Assembly: GCA_947165405.1 (NCBI GenBank)
Contig: CAMVAG010000087.1
Coordinates: 1 to 8,799 of the forward strand
Direction: 5' to 3'
Length of the DNA: 8,799 nt
Source: an uncultured Selenomonadales bacterium
Lineage (GTDB): Bacteria > Bacillota > Negativicutes > Selenomonadales > Selenomonadaceae
Part shown: piece by piece, positions 7,519 through 8,799 of the stretch
Position numbering within the stretch: the first letter of the stretch is position 1
How the letters are laid out: the number at the start of each line of letters is the position of its first letter
Notes under the pieces: generated by a model
Database searches by the model: none
What the model saw: the letters and a program-made list of their open reading frames with translations, nothing else
Told to the model about the DNA's origin: nothing
Position numbers and translations under genes: made by a program

Positions 7519-7537
7519 ATTTTACACTATCAGTCAA
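7519..7537 (-). promoter_or_regulatory. Weak candidate promoter for the hypothetical-mnmG-kinase-cyclase run
   Basis: After the MerR terminator the minus strand has TAAAAT (7519-7524, 5 of 6 to a -10 box) and a TTGACT (7532-7537). These are only 7 bp apart, so they cannot form one sigma-70-type promoter, and TAAAAT has no -35 at 16-18 bp. A promoter is expected here from gene order, but the sequence supports it only weakly. Confidence 0.25.
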
Positions 7538-7538
7538 T

Positions 7539-7566
7539 AAAAAAAAGCCTCGCGCTTTTGCGAGAC
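7539..7566 (-). terminator. Rho-independent terminator after the MerR gene
   Basis: On the minus strand, GTCTCGC (7560-7566) pairs with GCGAGGC (7547-7553) as a 7-bp stem with one G-U pair around a 6-nt loop, followed by eight T (7539-7546). It begins 15 nt beyond the MerR stop codon and separates that gene from the next transcription unit. Confidence 0.88.
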
Positions 7567-7580
7567 CGCTTGAAAAATTT

Positions 7581-7937
7581 TTAATTCTTCTTGAAAAGTT
7601 CTTCGTAGTGTTCAATTTTGTAATCAAGCCGCTCAATCGTCGAACGCAAAGTTTCAGCCTGCTTTATGAGCCGCGCCCGCTGTTCGATTAAAATATTTTT
7701 CCGCCGCTCAAGTCCGGTGTTCGCCTGCATGAGCGCAACGTATTCAATCAACGCCTCGATTTGCACGCCCGAACTCCTCATGCACTTGACAAACGAAACC
7801 CACTTGCAAGCCGTTTCGTCAAAGTCGCGAATTCCGTTCTTCTTGCGAGGCACCGGCGGTATCAGCCCGATTCGTTCATAATATCGCAACGTGTCCGTCG
7901 TCATTTCAAATTTTTCACTGACTTCGCCAATAGTCAT
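7581..7937 (-). CDS. MerR-family transcriptional regulator, AdhR/NmlR-like
   Basis: A 118-residue DNA-binding regulator. The N-terminal winged helix starts MTIGEVSEKFEMTTDTLRYY and continues through ERIGLIPP and a GIRDF wing (about 1-70). It is followed by a long dimerisation coiled coil (about 75-115) with many Arg/Lys/Glu. It has no metal-binding loop with paired C-terminal cysteines. C52, in the VKCMRSSG segment, sits at the position of the single redox-active cysteine of Bacillus subtilis AdhR, a thiol-dependent aldehyde-responsive regulator (from memory). The start is the ATG at 7935-7937: GGAGG (7945-7949) is 7 nt upstream. In-frame alternatives at 7943 (ATG, nearly touching the SD) and 7955 (TTG, upstream of it) are unlikely. 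It has its own promoter with an AdhR-like half-site and ends at a strong terminator, so it is probably autoregulated and monocistronic. No dehydrogenase or other stress target lies in the window. Confidence 0.9.
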   Translation of the reverse strand: MTIGEVSEKFEMTTDTLRYYERIGLIPPVPRKKNGIRDFDETACKWVSFVKCMRSSGVQIEALIEYVALMQANTGLERRKNILIEQRARLIKQAETLRSTIERLDYKIEHYEELFKKN

Positions 7938-7944
7938 AATCATT

Positions 7945-7949
7945 CCTCC
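7945..7949 (-). promoter_or_regulatory. Shine-Dalgarno site deciding the MerR start
   Basis: GGAGG on the minus strand, 7 nt before the ATG at 7937. It rules out the in-frame TTG at 7955, which lies upstream of it, and leaves the ATG at 7943 too close to be used. Confidence 0.85.
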
Positions 7950-7970
7950 GACCAAAAAACTTTCCTTGCA

Positions 7971-8001
7971 AGTTTATCAGCTGAAGCCGACTTTAAGTCA
8001 A
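7971..8001 (-). promoter_or_regulatory. MerR promoter with AdhR-like operator between -35 and -10
   Basis: On the minus strand a -35 TTGACT (7996-8001) is followed after 19 bp by TAAACT (7971-7976), the long spacer typical of MerR-controlled promoters. A GATAAA (7973-7978) at 17 bp is an alternative -10. Inside the spacer CTTAAAG (7991-7997), four bases, then CTTCAGC (7980-7986) match the B. subtilis AdhR operator CTTAAAG-N4-CTTTAAG (recalled from literature): 7/7 in the first half-site and 4/7 in the second. The -35 lies 4 bases past the end of... in transcription order, just inside 12 nt after, the Nif3 stop codon at 8006-8008. Autoregulation by the MerR protein is inferred. Confidence 0.65.
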
Positions 8002-8005
8002 GCGG

Positions 8006-8794
8006 TTAAATCGTCGCGAAGAAATCTTTTGGCGAAGTGTCTTCGAAAATCTCAACGTCAAAATCTTTCAGCTCGTCGCGAAGATATTCGGCAAGCACGT
8101 GAACAATCGGGAACTCTGTCGCGAAGTGCCCGGCGTCCACGACGTGAATTTCATTTTCGACGGCGGCTTGAGCATCGTGATATTTAACGTCGCCCGTGAC
8201 GAACGCTTGAGCTCCGAAAAATTTTGCCTTCTGAATAAATTCCGCGCCCGCGCCTCCGCACACGCCGACCTTGCTTATCAAAAAATTTCCGGCGTCGACG
8301 AGGCGAACGTTATCGGCGTTCAAAACTTTTTTCACGTGACGAACAAAATTTTCTGCGGTCATCGGTTCCGTCAAGTTTCCGATTCTTCCAAGCGAAAATT
8401 CTTCCTCGCCGAGCATTTTCACATCGACGAGCCCGATTTTTTCAGCCAAGACATCATTGACGCCGCCCGCCGCGCTGTCAAGATTCGTGTGCGCCGCGAA
8501 GACCGCCAAATTATTTTTTATCAGCCGAGCGATTTTGTTTCCAAGCGGCAAGTCGAATCGAACGTTCTTTATCGCACGGAAAATCAGCGGATGATGCGCA
8601 ACGATTAATTGAGCGTCGAGTTCAATCGCCTGTGAAATTTTATCGTCGAGCACATCAAGGCAGACGAAAATTTTTTTAACTTCAGCTGTCGGGTCGCCGA
8701 TTAAAAGTCCGGGATTGTCCCACTCTTCGGCGAGCCTGCGCGGTGCCAATCGATTGACAACATCGGCCACCATTTGAACATTGCATTTCCTCAT
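8006..8794 (-). CDS. Nif3-like dinuclear metal centre protein (YbgI/YqfO family)
   Basis: A 262-residue soluble protein of the Nif3 family, which forms toroidal hexamers with a two-metal site in each subunit. It is often annotated as a GTP cyclohydrolase 1 type 2 homolog, but the cellular role is not firmly established. Metal-ligand motifs are visible: HHPLIF (H67, H68), HTNLD (H102, D106) and DAGHFATE (H223, E227). EEWDNPGLLIGD near residue 23 and TGDVKYHDA near 200 are also typical. The length matches the short form such as E. coli YbgI; the roughly 100-residue insert of B. subtilis YqfO is absent. The ATG at 8794 gives a normal N-terminus. ATGA there could overlap an upstream stop codon, as often happens when trmK precedes this gene, but only 5 upstream bases are visible. 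M8 (ATG at 8773) is the alternative start. No terminator separates it from the MerR gene. Confidence 0.93.
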   Translation of the reverse strand: MRKCNVQMVADVVNRLAPRRLAEEWDNPGLLIGDPTAEVKKIFVCLDVLDDKISQAIELDAQLIVAHHPLIFRAIKNVRFDLPLGNKIARLIKNNLAVFAAHTNLDSAAGGVNDVLAEKIGLVDVKMLGEEEFSLGRIGNLTEPMTAENFVRHVKKVLNADNVRLVDAGNFLISKVGVCGGAGAEFIQKAKFFGAQAFVTGDVKYHDAQAAVENEIHVVDAGHFATEFPIVHVLAEYLRDELKDFDVEIFEDTSPKDFFATI

Positions 8795-8799
8795 AAAAA

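Noticed and set aside
7519..7537. TTGACT and TAAAAT as a normal promoter for the mnmG run
   Set aside because: The two boxes are 7 bp apart instead of 16-19, so they cannot work together; kept only as a low-confidence region.
8099..8608. 169-codon open frame on the plus strand
   Set aside because: Antisense to the well-supported Nif3 gene, with no motif of its own.

Overview
The window carries a compact run of genes, all transcribed from the minus strand, in DNA of middling GC content. Strong AGGAGG-type Shine-Dalgarno sites, a TTG start, an AdhR/NmlR-type MerR regulator and a Cache-domain hybrid kinase in the Clostridia/Negativicutes style suggest an anaerobic Bacillota, perhaps a Negativicute. 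That placement is inference from gene style, not from a marker gene.

In the direction of transcription (right to left): (1) a Nif3/YbgI-family dinuclear-metal protein starts 5 bases from the right edge; (2) after 68 bases comes a short MerR-family regulator whose own promoter overlaps an AdhR-like operator, and which ends at a clear rho-independent terminator; (3) a second run begins at a degenerate 7-bp tandem repeat and holds an unrecognised 165-residue protein, the tRNA-modification enzyme MnmG (true start TTG at 6988), a 1263-residue hybrid histidine kinase, a response regulator-diguanylate cyclase, and possibly the first ten codons of another gene at the left edge. Spacing in this second run is very tight (13 nt, 24 nt, a 22-nt overlap, 20 nt), so it is probably one transcription unit.

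The kinase and the cyclase are the centre of interest. The kinase has two complete membrane/dCache sensor modules in tandem. The first ends in a HisKA-like helical hairpin whose phosphoacceptor His is replaced by Arg and which has no ATPase domain. The second continues into an intact HisKA-HATPase-REC-Hpt chain. The downstream gene overlaps it and encodes REC-GGDEF with an intact active site and I-site plus a C-terminal degenerate GGDEF-like domain. Together they form a plausible phosphorelay, sensor to REC to Hpt to REC-GGDEF, turning extracellular ligand signals into cyclic di-GMP. Both dCache modules carry an RxWY ... PYxDAxTG pattern resembling that of amino-acid-binding dCache_1 domains.

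No RNA genes, CRISPR arrays, insertion sequences or phage genes are visible. The longest stretch without a gene is about 80-120 bases. AAATTT-centred A/T tracts are strikingly frequent throughout, mostly inside coding sequence.
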